Assembly (NCBI GenBank): GCA_963701445.1
Contig: CAVPAM010000007.1
Coordinates: forward strand, 62,001-126,000
Length of the DNA stretch: 64,000 bases
Origin: CAKZLS01 sp963701445
GTDB taxonomy: Bacteria > Pseudomonadota > Alphaproteobacteria > Rhodospirillales > Defluviicoccaceae
Reading direction: 5' to 3'
The notes below the pieces were generated by a model. It was not told the origin of the DNA and ran no database searches. It worked only from the letters and a program-made list of their open reading frames with translations. This document shows positions 54,864 through 63,110 of this stretch, piece by piece (position 1 is the first letter of the stretch; each line of letters starts with the position of its first letter). Position numbers and translations under genes: made by a program.

Positions 54864-56201
54864 GTGGACATGAAGGACTGGGTTCCGGAGACGGACATGG
54901 TCCACCTTCTTTTGGACGTGGTGACCTTGATGGAGCTCACGGCCTTCGAGGCCCATTACACGAAGCGAGGCACCGGCGCCCCACCGTTCGCGCCCTCGAT
55001 GATGGTGTGCGTGCTGATCTACGCCTATGCCAACGGCCATCGCTCCAGCCGCAAGATCGAGCGCCTGTGCGAGCGCGACGCGGGGTTCCGGATGATCGTC
55101 GGGCACGAGGTTCCCGACCACACGGTGATCGCGCGGTTCCGCAAACGCCATCGCAAGGAGTTCGAGGCGCTGTTCGTGGAGGTTCTGAAGCTCTGCCATG
55201 CGGCGGGCTTGGTCCGCCTTGGCGTGGTGGCGCTGGACGGGAGCAAGATCAAGGCGAACGCGGCGCTGTCCGCCAACCGGACGGCCCGGTCTTTGGAAGC
55301 GGAAGTTACGGCCATGGTGTCGGAGGCGGACGCGGTCGATGCCGCCGAGGACGCGCTGTTTGGCGACGAACGGGGCGACGAGATGCCGGCCGAGATGCGC
55401 GATCCTTCCGGCCGTCCGTCCCGGCTGCGCGCCTGCCTGGACCGCCTGCGCGCCGAGGCACACGCGCAAGCCGCCTGCCAACAGGAGAAGATCGACGCCC
55501 GTGCGGCCGAGGAGAAGGCGACCGGCAAGGCCAAACGCGGCCGCAAGCCGAAGCCGGCCGAGGAGACCGTCGCGGACGACGCCAAGGCTAACGTGACCGA
55601 CCCGGCGAGCCGGATCATGAAAGACCGCAAGGGCTACCTCCAGGGCTACAATGCCCAGGCTGTCGTGACCACCGGTCAGATTATTCTTGCGAGCGATGTG
55701 ACCCATGAGGCCAACGACGTCCATCAGCTGTCGCCGATGATCGCCAAGACCCTGGCCATGATGGAGGCGGTGGCGGGCGAAGAGGTCGCGCTGGGGACCG
55801 GCCTGTTCGACGCCGGGTCCTGGTCCGAGGACAACGCCGCCACCGAGACGGCGGAATGCGAATACCTGATCGCGACCACCAAGGACTGGAAACAGCGCAA
55901 GGCGACGCGCGACGCGCCTTCGCCCCGGGGCCGGATTCCCAAGGAGATTAGCTCCCGGGACCGCATGGAACGCAAGCTGCTCACCAAGCGTGGCCGGGCG
56001 CTGTACCGCCTGCGCGGCCAGACCGTGGAGCCGGTGTTCGGCCAGATGAAGGAAAACCAGGGCGCTGACCGCTTCATGATGCGGGGCGAGGCGGAGACCA
56101 AGGGCGAATGGAACCTGCACTGCTCCGCCCACAACTTCAAGAAACTGCACCCGGAGGCCGTCCGCCGAGAAAGCAAGGGCGGAAAACACCACCGGAAATG
56201 A
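54864..56201 (+). CDS. IS1182-type transposase
   Basis: A 445-residue transposase from GTG 54864; the frame is open up to 54792 without a better start and gives RRQRFLLPVDMKDWVPETDM, which looks like the usual IS1182 N-terminus, so some 5' sequence may have been lost or replaced. The N-terminal DUF772 region (GAPPFAPSMMVCVLIYAYAN, YRIERLCERD-like helices) is followed by a DDE domain (VVALDGSKIKANAALSANRT; GLFDAGSWSEDNAATE; RGQTVEPVFGQMKENQG). The residues expected for catalysis are present, although the second motif is less typical. No defined terminal repeats were found. Confidence 0.75.
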   Translation: MDMKDWVPETDMVHLLLDVVTLMELTAFEAHYTKRGTGAPPFAPSMMVCVLIYAYANGHRSSRKIERLCERDAGFRMIVGHEVPDHTVIARFRKRHRKEFEALFVEVLKLCHAAGLVRLGVVALDGSKIKANAALSANRTARSLEAEVTAMVSEADAVDAAEDALFGDERGDEMPAEMRDPSGRPSRLRACLDRLRAEAHAQAACQQEKIDARAAEEKATGKAKRGRKPKPAEETVADDAKANVTDPASRIMKDRKGYLQGYNAQAVVTTGQIILASDVTHEANDVHQLSPMIAKTLAMMEAVAGEEVALGTGLFDAGSWSEDNAATETAECEYLIATTKDWKQRKATRDAPSPRGRIPKEISSRDRMERKLLTKRGRALYRLRGQTVEPVFGQMKENQGADRFMMRGEAETKGEWNLHCSAHNFKKLHPEAVRRESKGGKHHRK

Positions 56202-56207
56202 GGCTGA

Positions 56208-56290
56208 AGGCCGGAAAAAGCCGCCGAGAGGCGAGACAACTATCATGTCCTGCTCCTACCTCAGCCTCTCGGCCCATTCCGCAACAGGTT
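56208..56290. other. Segment between IS1182-type gene and IS4 remainder
   Basis: It contains a 9-bp inverted repeat CCGAGAGGC ... GCCTCTCGG (around 56223-56271) spanning ATCATGTCCTGCTCCTACC. It may be the right end of the IS1182-type element or of the whole inserted block; I could not pair it with a left end. Confidence 0.35.
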
Positions 56291-57302
56291 CATAAGCAGA
56301 AGAACTTCTCCTGTCTCGACCAGTATCTGTGCATGGCCTTCGCCCAACTCACCTATCGTGAAAGCCTGCGCGACATTGAGGCCTGCCTACGCGCCCAGGA
56401 GAACAAGCTTTACCACATGGGCATTCGCGGACGTGTCTCGCGCTCAACCCTCGCCGACGCCAACGAGAGACGCGACTGGCGGATCCATGCCGATTTCGCC
56501 CAGGCCCTGATCGGCATCGCCCGGCGCCTGTACGTCCATGACGCTTTTGATGTGGATCTCGCGAACACCGTCTATGCGCTCGATGCCACCACCATCGATG
56601 TCTGCCTCACGCTGTTTCCCTGGACGCCGTTCCAACGCTCCAAGGCCGCCGTCAAGCTCCATACGCTGCTTGATCTGCGTGGCAACATCCCGGCTTTCAT
56701 CCATATCACCAGCGCCCGCTGGCACGACTCCTGGGTGCTCGACGAACTTACCCCCGAGCCCGGCGCCTTCTACGTCATGGACCGCGGATACATCGACTTC
56801 GCTCGCCTCCATCGTCTGGCCCAACGCGCCGCCTTCTTTGTCGTTCGGGGGCGCGCCAACTTTCGTTTCCGCAGGCTCTATTCCAACCCCGCCGACAGGA
56901 AAACCGGTGTCATCTGCGACCAGACCATCGTCGCTACCGGTCAGCATTCCGCCACCAATTACCCGGACAAGCTGCGCCGCATCAAATATTGTGATCCGGA
57001 GACCAAAAACACCCTCGTCTTCCTGACCAACAACTTCACGCTTCCAGCGCTGACCATCGCCCGGCTCTACAAATGCCGCTGGCAAGTCGAGTTGTTCTTC
57101 AAATGGATCAAGCAGCACCTGCGCATTAAGCGCTTCTTCGGCACCTCGGAGAACGCCGTCAAAACCCAAGTCTGGATCGCTGTCTCGGTCTACGTACTTG
57201 TCGCCGTCATCAAGAAGCGCCTCGACATCGAGGCCAGTCTCTACACAATCCTACAGGTCTTGAGCGTGACCGCGTTCGAGAAAACGTCTCTTCTTCAGGT
57301 GC

Positions 57303-57842
57303 TTAGCGAGGCCGAACGCACGGAGAAAAACCACCCATCTCATAACCAATTGAATCTATTCGACTAACAGCCGGACAGTAGTGGGACGCTTTCCGAAGAA
57401 CTTCGAGACACGACAAAGCTAGACGCGACCCAAACGCCGCGCCACCATGGATCGGGACGCCATAAACCCCGTAGAAGTCGTCGATGCGTTGCCCAACGGC
57501 GCGATCACGCCAGTCGGGTTCGCCGCCGCGATCGTAACGCGGACCGCCCTCGAGCTGCTCGCGGGTCAAGGAGATCACATACCCGTCCTTCTCCACGTCT
57601 TGGGTCAAGGCGTCCCACGGAAGCGGGTGATAGCTCTCGCCCATGCCGAGGAACCCGCCAAAAGGCATGACGGCGTAGGAGACCTTGCCCGAGCACTTGT
57701 CGATCATCAGCTTGTCGACGGTGCCCAGTTTTTCGTCGTCGGCGTTGTAGACGGGAGTGCCCTCGACCTTGTCGGCGGCGATCAGGGAAATCGTCTCGTT
57801 CACCTTGGGTTCTTCCCGCGTCATCTCGGATTTGTTGGCCAT
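57303..57842 (-). CDS. PRC-barrel domain protein, C-terminus replaced by IS4 sequence
   Basis: A 179-residue protein with an N-terminal PRC-barrel domain (ISLIAADKVEGTPVYNADDE, KLGTVDKLMIDKCSGKVSYA, GMGESYHPLPWDALT) and a tail of DWRDRAVGQRIDDFYGVYGV. PRC-barrel proteins of this size are often stress-related or RNA/photosynthesis-associated; the role here is unknown. The ATG at 57842 has a strong GGAGGAAACC site. The gene runs into the IS4 element at 57383, so the last 27 residues (SHYCPAVSRIDSIGYEMGGF onward) come from the IS. The core domain is complete, so the protein may still work. Confidence 0.85.
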   Translation of the reverse strand: MANKSEMTREEPKVNETISLIAADKVEGTPVYNADDEKLGTVDKLMIDKCSGKVSYAVMPFGGFLGMGESYHPLPWDALTQDVEKDGYVISLTREQLEGGPRYDRGGEPDWRDRAVGQRIDDFYGVYGVPIHGGAAFGSRLALSCLEVLRKASHYCPAVSRIDSIGYEMGGFSPCVRPR

Positions 57843-58182
57843 GGTTTCCTCCAGTGGTCGTCGATGAACACTGAACACTTGGCCCCGGAGTAAGTTCCGG
57901 GCCGGCGGGGGCATTTTAGAGACGACGCGCTCTTGTGCGCACGAAACGCGCTTTCGAGGAAGCCTATTCCTGCGTCGTGAAAGACCCCCGAAAATCGCGT
58001 TTGGCGGGGCAAATAGGGCGCTTTTGCCCGCCGATAGAGTGGAAAATGACGATATCGAAAGCCAAGCATTCCGGTGTCGCACCGGAATGTTTCGTTTGAT
58101 ATCAACAGCTTGTGTCATTGCGCAGCAGCAAAGAGCATTTGAAATATTCATATTTTTCAATGTGTTGCGGAGAAATTCCACT
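57843..58182. other. Upstream region of the PRC-barrel gene
   Basis: About 340 bp with no supported gene. It should contain the PRC gene promoter. The right end merges with the dispersed repeat and IS630. Confidence 0.45.
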
Positions 58183-58214
58183 GTGCCCGGGGTTGTTTTG
58201 CAAAAAACGCGTTA
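58183..58214 (+). repeat. Dispersed repeat, left part of the IS630-interrupted copy
   Basis: GTGCCCGGGGTTGTTTTGCA then AAAAAACGCGTTA, matching the minus strand of 47723-47756. It ends in the TA (58213-58214) duplicated by the IS630 insertion; the rest of the repeat resumes at 59378 (TACACCCCCCCGG). Confidence 0.75.
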
Positions 58215-59377
58215 TACCAAATCCCCTTGATTGATTCGTTGAAAGTGTGATTCACGTAAGGTTGTGGCCACGAGATATGGTGTGATCATGACCGGACGGA
58301 TACAGATTGAAGGATATTTGAGTGCGAATGCTCTGCGCGAGCGTTATCGGGGCGCGGATCATCCGGTGGCTCGCAGCCACTTTCAGATCATCTGGCTGCT
58401 GGCGAGCGGGAGCAGTGTCGCGGAGTGTTCCGCGGTGACCGGCTACTCGGTCCGTTGGATCGAGATTCTGGTCAAGCGCTACAACGCTGGCGGCCCGGAC
58501 AGCCTGGGTGACCGGCGCCGCGCCAACAAGGGGGCGAAGCCGCTGTTGACGGCCGAGCAGTTGGCGTCGCTGGCCGAGACGGTGGCCAGCCGGCCGCCGG
58601 ACGGTGGGTTGTGGACGGGGCCGAAGGTGGCGGCCTGGATCGCGCGCGAGACCGGCCGCGCGCATGTCCACCCACAGCGCGGCTGGGCCTATCTGCGGCG
58701 TCTCGACAAGACCTGGCAGACGCCGCGACCGCGCCACGAGCGGGCGGCAACGCCCGAGGAACAGGAAGCCTTTAAAAAAAACTCCGCGAAACCGTGGATC
58801 AGGCGCGCGCGGCAAAACCGTGGGCCAGGATCCAGGTCTGGGCGTTCGACGAACACCGGATCGGCTTGAAGCCAATCACCCGGCGGGTCTGGGCGCCGCG
58901 CGGGCGCCGCCCGCTCGCCCGGTCAAGCCATCGCTACCAATGGCTCTACCTCTACGGCTTCGTCCATCCGGCCAGCGGCGAGGTCGTCTGGTTCTTGTTC
59001 AACACCGTCAACACCGCCGCTTTCCAGGCGACCCTGGAGGCGTTCGCCCGAGAGGCCGGCGCCGGCCCGGACAATACCGTCATCCTCGTTATCGACAACG
59101 CCGGCTGGCACGTCAGCAACGACATCAAGCCACCCGACGGCGTCATCCTCGCCTTCCTGCCGCCCTATACGCCGGAATTGCAGCCAGCCGAACGGCTCTG
59201 GCCATTGGCCAACGAGGCCGTCGCCAATTGCAGCTTCGACGACCTCGCCGACCTCCAACAAGTCCTCGCCGGGCGATGTCGGAACCTCTGCGAGAAACCC
59301 AACGCCATCCGATCCGCAACCCTCTGGCACTGGTGGCCCGATCAGATGGCGCCGAACGAATCATAAGGATTTGGTAT
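58215..59377 (+). mobile_element. IS630-family insertion sequence, complete
   Basis: An 1163-bp element flanked by TA on both sides (58213-58214 and 59378-59379), the target duplication typical of IS630/Tc1-mariner elements. The ends are imperfect inverted repeats: TACCAAATCCCCTTGATTGA at the left and, reversed, ATACCAAATCCTTATGATTC at the right. The boundaries are confirmed independently by the uninterrupted copy of the target repeat at 47711-47756. The single transposase is split over two frames joined by an A8 slippery run. Confidence 0.9.
58288..59366 (+). CDS. IS630-family transposase made by -1 frameshift
   Basis: The first frame starts at ATG 58288 (MTGRIQIEGYLSANALRERY) with a helix-turn-helix DNA-binding part (SSVAECSAVTGYSVRWIEIL) and ends at 58869. 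At TTTAAAAAAAA (58771-58781) a -1 shift leads into the second frame, giving AFKKKLRETVDQARAAKPWA and then the DDE catalytic domain: IQVWAFDEHRIGLKP, VILVIDNAGWHVSND, LPPYTPELQPAERLWPLANE. All three acidic residues are present. A frameshift on a run of A is the known expression strategy of many IS630 elements, so this copy is probably functional. Confidence 0.88.
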
Positions 59378-59382
59378 TACAC

Positions 59383-59414
59383 CCCCCCGGTCCGCCGATC
59401 AGCGGACCGGGGGG
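59383..59414. repeat. 13-bp hairpin downstream of ada operon
   Basis: CCCCCCGGTCCGC (59383-59395) pairs with GCGGACCGGGGGG (59402-59414) around a 6-base loop. It overlaps the C-run of the dispersed repeat. It could end leftward transcription from ada, although no T-run follows. Confidence 0.55.
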
Positions 59415-59420
59415 CTGGCT

Positions 59421-59684
59421 GTGCAACCGGAGACATGGGTGGCCCCGTTTGACCTGGCGGGCGATGGGCGGATCGCTCGGGGTGGCCTTGGAGATGATCG
59501 CGTTGATGTCCTGGGTCGCGGCGGTCCGCGACGACCAGGTGCCGGGGAGCGTCCCGTCCTCTCCGGTCACGATCGTGACGTTGACGCTGACCGTGAAGGG
59601 CTTGACTACCGGGGCGACGTGATGGAGTTTCCAAGACCCCGGCCTCTCGACGACACGGAAGACGATAGCCTGATCGCCGATCAA
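59421..59684 (-). CDS. Doubtful small protein downstream of ada
   Basis: A frame that begins at a TTG immediately after the ada stop codon, in the same frame (GGGG lies 3 nt before it). It encodes LIGDQAIVFRVVERPGSWKL, VKPFTVSVNVTIVTGEDGTL and RTAATQDINAIISKATPSDP, ending beyond the hairpin at 59383-59414 (full frame to 59361). The composition looks coding, but the end depends on sequence altered by the IS630 insertion, so only the part to about 59421 is likely original. I do not recognise it. Confidence 0.35.
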
Positions 59685-60773
59685 CTACCCCTTTCCGCCG
59701 CCGCGCTCGCGGTCCAGGAGGGTCTTCTTGCGGTCGAGGCCCCAGCGGTAGCCGTGTAGCGACCCGTCGGCGCCGACGGCGCGGTGGCAGGGAACCACCA
59801 CGGCGACGGGGTTGGTGGCGCAGGCGCGGCCGACGGCGCGGGCGGCGCCCGGTTGGCCCATGGCGGCGGCGATCTCGCCGTAGCTTCGGGTTTCGCCGGC
59901 GGGAATGGCGCTCAGGTGCTCGAACACCCGCCACTGGAACGCCGTCGCGCGGATATCGAGCGGCAGCTCCGCGCGCGGCGTGTTGCCCTCGGCCAGTTCC
60001 GCGACGGCGGCCGCCCACCGGGACAGGCCGGCGTCGTCGCGCCGGATGACGGCATGCGGGAACTCGTCGAAAAGATCTTTTTCCAGTTCCGTCTCCGACG
60101 AACCGAGCGCGACCATGCACACGCCGCGTTCGGTGGCCGCCACCAGCACCAAGCCCAGCGGCCCGAGGCCCGCGTGATCCACGACGGCGTAGGCGACGCG
60201 GGCGCCGCGCCCGCCCTTGGCGTAGGACGCGGGCGTCATGCCGAGCCGGGACGGCGCCTTTTCATAGAGGCGGCTGGACGATCCGTAGCCGGCTCCGTAG
60301 AGGGCGGAAGCGACGGACTCGCCGTCCTTTAGGCCCCGCTTCAACCGGCCGAGCCGCACGGCGTCCGCGTACCGGCGCGGCGACAGGCCCATGAGCGACG
60401 TGAACAGGCGTTGCAGGTGGTGGGGGCTCACGCCCATCTCGACGCCGAGTTCCGAGAGCGTGGGGGAGCCCTCGTCGCGCTCCTCGATGAACCGGCAGAC
60501 GCGGCGGACCAGGGCGATGTGGGGATGGGCGGCCTCGGCGCGCTCCGGACGGCAGCGCTTGCAGGGCCGGTAGCCGGCCCGCGCCGCCGCCTCGGCCAGC
60601 GCGTAGAAGCTGACCTGGTCCCGTCCGGCCCGGCGGCTCGGGCACGACGGCCTGCAGAAGATGCCGGTGGACCGCACGGCGTAGACGAACCGCCCGTCGC
60701 CGCCGGGATCGCGCTCGACCACGGCCCGCCAGCACTGTTCGTCGGTCATGGAGGGGATTGCGTTGGTGTTCAT
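59685..60773 (-). CDS. ada: Bifunctional Ada: alkylation-damage methyltransferase and regulator
   Basis: A 362-residue protein that repairs methylphosphotriesters and O6-methylguanine and activates the adaptive response. Parts in order: N-terminal zinc/methyl-acceptor domain with the four cysteines (STGIFCRPSCPSRRA and YRPCKRCRPERAE), an AraC-type helix-turn-helix region (PTLSELGVEMGVSPHHLQRL, MGLSPRRYADAVRLGRLKRG), and the C-terminal methyltransferase with the acceptor Cys in VVPCHRAVGADGSLHGYRWG. All domains look complete and the length is normal (E. coli 354). Confidence 0.96.
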   Translation of the reverse strand: MNTNAIPSMTDEQCWRAVVERDPGGDGRFVYAVRSTGIFCRPSCPSRRAGRDQVSFYALAEAAARAGYRPCKRCRPERAEAAHPHIALVRRVCRFIEERDEGSPTLSELGVEMGVSPHHLQRLFTSLMGLSPRRYADAVRLGRLKRGLKDGESVASALYGAGYGSSSRLYEKAPSRLGMTPASYAKGGRGARVAYAVVDHAGLGPLGLVLVAATERGVCMVALGSSETELEKDLFDEFPHAVIRRDDAGLSRWAAAVAELAEGNTPRAELPLDIRATAFQWRVFEHLSAIPAGETRSYGEIAAAMGQPGAARAVGRACATNPVAVVVPCHRAVGADGSLHGYRWGLDRKKTLLDRERGGGKG

Positions 60774-60846
60774 GGCCCGATGATACCGCCCCGCGCGGCG
60801 GTTTCTATCCGAAGCTTGCGGTCAAACCCGCGCGCGTCCGCCGACT

Positions 60847-61593
60847 TCAGCCGTAGCGGTGCAGGGTCCGGCCGTGGCGCCGCAACCAGCGACGGGACGG
60901 CTCCACCTGGTCGGTCAGGGTCTCGACCGTCCGCCAGAATTCCGGGCCGTGGTTGGGTTCGGCGAGATGGGCGACCTCGTGGGCGACCACGTAATCCAGC
61001 ACCGCCTCGGGCGCCATCACCAGCCGCCAGCAGAACGACAGGTTTCCCTGAACCGAACAGGAGCCCCAGCGGGACCGGGTATCGCGCAGCGTGACGCGGT
61101 TGGCCGGCCGTCCCAGCCGCGCGGTCTTGCCGGCGACCCTCGCGGCAATCTCGCCCCGCGCCTGGTGCTTCAGCCAGCGGTCGACCCGGCGGGCGAGCAA
61201 CGAGTCCGGGCCGGCGACGACGATCTCCGCGCCCTCGACGCGCACGGCGGCGGATCCCCTGGGCCGGTGCCTGATGGTGTGGTCGCGGCCGAGAAACGGG
61301 ATCGTCGCGCCGTCCGCGAAGGGGACGCGCGGCGGAATGGCGTCGAGCCGCTGGATGATCCATTCGGCGTTGCGCCGCGCCGCCTCGATGCCTTCGTCGA
61401 AGGCCGCGCGCCCCGGGATGGTGACCGAGACGGCATTGCCGTCGCCATCGCCGTCGCCTGTCAGCCGCACGATGATGCGTTTCGCGCGCGGGTTCTTGCG
61501 GATGGTGAGCGGTATGGCGCGGCCGTCTAGGGTGAGCGTGACGTGCTTTTCCCGAACGGTGTCGCGCGGACGCCAGCCTCGCAGTAGCTTCAC
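60847..61593 (-). CDS. YgjP-like zinc metalloprotease (M48/DUF45)
   Basis: A 248-residue protein of the YgjP/DUF45 family with the zinc-binding HExxH motif (VVAHEVAHLAEPNHGPEFW) and the family segments TRSRWGSCSVQGNLSFCWRL and LDYVVAHEVAHL. I choose the GTG at 61593, which overlaps the stop of the dapA-like gene (GTGA), indicating coupled translation. Members are predicted metal-dependent hydrolases of unknown substrate. Confidence 0.9.
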   Translation of the reverse strand: MKLLRGWRPRDTVREKHVTLTLDGRAIPLTIRKNPRAKRIIVRLTGDGDGDGNAVSVTIPGRAAFDEGIEAARRNAEWIIQRLDAIPPRVPFADGATIPFLGRDHTIRHRPRGSAAVRVEGAEIVVAGPDSLLARRVDRWLKHQARGEIAARVAGKTARLGRPANRVTLRDTRSRWGSCSVQGNLSFCWRLVMAPEAVLDYVVAHEVAHLAEPNHGPEFWRTVETLTDQVEPSRRWLRRHGRTLHRYG

Positions 61594-62504
61594 GGCGGGG
61601 GCTCGAAGCCCAGCAGATCGAGCGCCAGAAGCACGTCGGACGCCTCCTCGGCGGCGAGGTTGGTCAGCGGCGGCCGCACCGCCCGCCACGCCTCGTCGCC
61701 GCCGTGTCTGGCCATGACCTGCTTGAGGGTGGCGGTCAGCGGATAGGCGGAAATGGCCCGCCGCACCAGGGTCAGCCGGCCCTGCGCCCGCTCGGCGGCC
61801 TCGAGGTCGCCCCGGCCCCAGGCGGCGTAAACCTCCGCCGCGAGGGCCGACGCCACGTTGCAGACGGCGGTGATACACCCGGCCCCGCCTTCCTTGAGCA
61901 GGGGCAGGAGAAACTCGTCGGAGCCGCTGATCACCGAGAACCCCGGGAAGGTCCGGGCGTTGTGCACCATGTTGGCGAAATTGCCGGAACTGTCCTTCAT
62001 GCCGGCGACGGTGTCGGGATACTGTTTCAGCAGCCGCTCGATCAGGGCCGGGCCGAGGGGAACGCCGGACAACTGCGGGAAATGATAGAGGTACACCTTC
62101 AGGCGGACGTCGCCGACCCGCTCGATGACCTCGGCATAGGCGGCGAAAACGCCGTCGTCGCGGACGTTCTTGTAATAAAAAGGCGGCAGCATCAGCACGC
62201 CGGCGGCGCCGATCTCCACGGCCTTGCGGGTCAAGCGGACGGTGTCCGGGATCGCGCAGCATCCGGTTCCGGGCAGCAGCACGTTGCCGGGAATGCCGTC
62301 CTCGATGAGGTGGTCCAGCAGGTCGATGCGTTCCTCCACGGAGAACGAGTTCGCCTCGCCGGTGGTGCCGAGCACCGCGAGACCGTCGCATCCGTTGTCG
62401 AGAAGCCAGCGGCAGTGCGCCGCCAACGCCGTCCGGTCGGGGGACAGCGACGAATCCAGCGGCGTCAGGACCGCGGCCATTACACCTCGAAGGGACTCAG
62501 TCAC
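61590..62504 (-). CDS. DapA/NAL-superfamily aldolase (dihydrodipicolinate synthase-like)
   Basis: A 304-residue class I aldolase with the Schiff-base lysine Lys170 (VAGMKDSSGN), the catalytic Tyr140 (YLYHFPQLSG, in place of the usual YNxP) and the substrate-binding GTTGE (LAVLGTTGEANSFS). These are the marks of the DapA superfamily. The altered YHFP motif and the location outside a lysine operon suggest that it is a paralogue (for example a pyruvate-dependent aldolase) rather than the housekeeping DapA; the substrate is unknown. It is translationally coupled to the YgjP-like gene. Confidence 0.88.
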   Translation of the reverse strand: MTESLRGVMAAVLTPLDSSLSPDRTALAAHCRWLLDNGCDGLAVLGTTGEANSFSVEERIDLLDHLIEDGIPGNVLLPGTGCCAIPDTVRLTRKAVEIGAAGVLMLPPFYYKNVRDDGVFAAYAEVIERVGDVRLKVYLYHFPQLSGVPLGPALIERLLKQYPDTVAGMKDSSGNFANMVHNARTFPGFSVISGSDEFLLPLLKEGGAGCITAVCNVASALAAEVYAAWGRGDLEAAERAQGRLTLVRRAISAYPLTATLKQVMARHGGDEAWRAVRPPLTNLAAEEASDVLLALDLLGFEPPP

Positions 62505-62547
62505 GGATCGCTTTTCCTCGGGTCTCGGGTCTCAAATATGGGGCCTC

Positions 62548-63003
62548 TCAGGCCGGCCAGGTGACGATGTGATGTTCGAGCGGCCCGGCGCGATGCTCCG
62601 GAATGGCGCGGCCCTGAACGGAGGCGCCGACCGCGTGGACCGTTTCGCGGTCGCCGCTCACCAGATAGTGCCACCAGGGCAGGTCCTCGCCGCGCGCCAC
62701 CAGCCGGTAGGCGCAGGTCGACGGCAGCCAGCCGAGGTCGGGAACGCTCTCGGCGGTCAGCCCGACGCAGTTCGGCACGAATCGGCGGCGCTGTTCATAG
62801 CGCGTGCACCGGCACGTGTGCACGTTGAGCAACCGGCAGGCGACATTGGTGTAGCTGACCTCGCCGCTGTGATAGTCCTCCAGCTTTTCCAGGCAGCATT
62901 TTCCGCAGCCGTCGCAGAGCGATTCCCATTCCTCCGTGGTCATCTCCTTCAGCGTCTTGCGCTTCCAGAACGAAACCTCGGGCGTGGCTTCAGGGGTGGA
63001 CAT
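62548..63003 (-). CDS. YcgN/UPF0260-family Cys-rich protein
   Basis: A 151-residue protein with the YkgJ-type cysteine cluster (WESLCDGCGKCCLEKLED, NVACRLLNVHTCRCTRYEQR, FVPNCVGL, LPSTCAYRLVARGEDLPWWH), probably an iron-sulfur or zinc site. The family is widespread in proteobacteria and has no proven function. It lies between the aldolase and cobB on the same strand, with about 100 nt before cobB's stop. Confidence 0.92.
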   Translation of the reverse strand: MSTPEATPEVSFWKRKTLKEMTTEEWESLCDGCGKCCLEKLEDYHSGEVSYTNVACRLLNVHTCRCTRYEQRRRFVPNCVGLTAESVPDLGWLPSTCAYRLVARGEDLPWWHYLVSGDRETVHAVGASVQGRAIPEHRAGPLEHHIVTWPA

Positions 63004-63110
63004 TCAAAACCTCTCCCGGTACGCGGCCAGCGTCGGATCTGTCGGTTTTCGATAAGAGCGAATGTCCTCCGTTTCACCGGCCGCGGTCAACAGGGAAGAA
63101 CCCCGATCCA

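Larger units (their letters stand above)
53737..57367 (+). pseudogene. IS4-family transposase (DUF4372 type), disrupted by nested insertion
   Basis: The first 32 codons (53737-53832, MYAGKIVFAQLVDHLPMHSF to YLGAHK) carry an AGGAGG ribosome binding site and the N-terminal DUF4372 signature. The rest resumes in frame at 56297 (QKNFSCLDQYLCMAFAQLTY) and runs to 57367. Joining the parts gives a 388-residue transposase of normal length. The catalytic residues are retained: YALDATTIDVC, YVMDRGYIDF and WQVELFFKWIKQHL (DDE triad). CATAAG occurs at both junctions (53827-53832 and 56291-56296) and may be the duplicated target. As it stands the gene cannot make a full transposase. Confidence 0.85.
53596..57383 (+). 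mobile_element. IS4-family insertion sequence, interrupted by a nested IS block
   Basis: The element is bounded by perfect 13-bp terminal inverted repeats CACTACTGTCCGG (53596-53608 and, reversed, 57371-57383). Its transposase gene starts at 53737 and ends at 57367 but is split by an inserted block at 53833-56296. Without the block the element would be about 1.32 kb, a normal IS4-family size. The right end lies inside the PRC-barrel gene, so insertion has altered that gene's 3' end. I did not find a clear target-site duplication. Confidence 0.8.

Noticed and set aside
54786..56246. A 486-codon minus-strand frame over the IS1182-type gene
   Set aside because: Only its last 17 codons (VRLASIRLMLRKLCNPS) are real IS5 sequence; the rest is antisense to the transposase.
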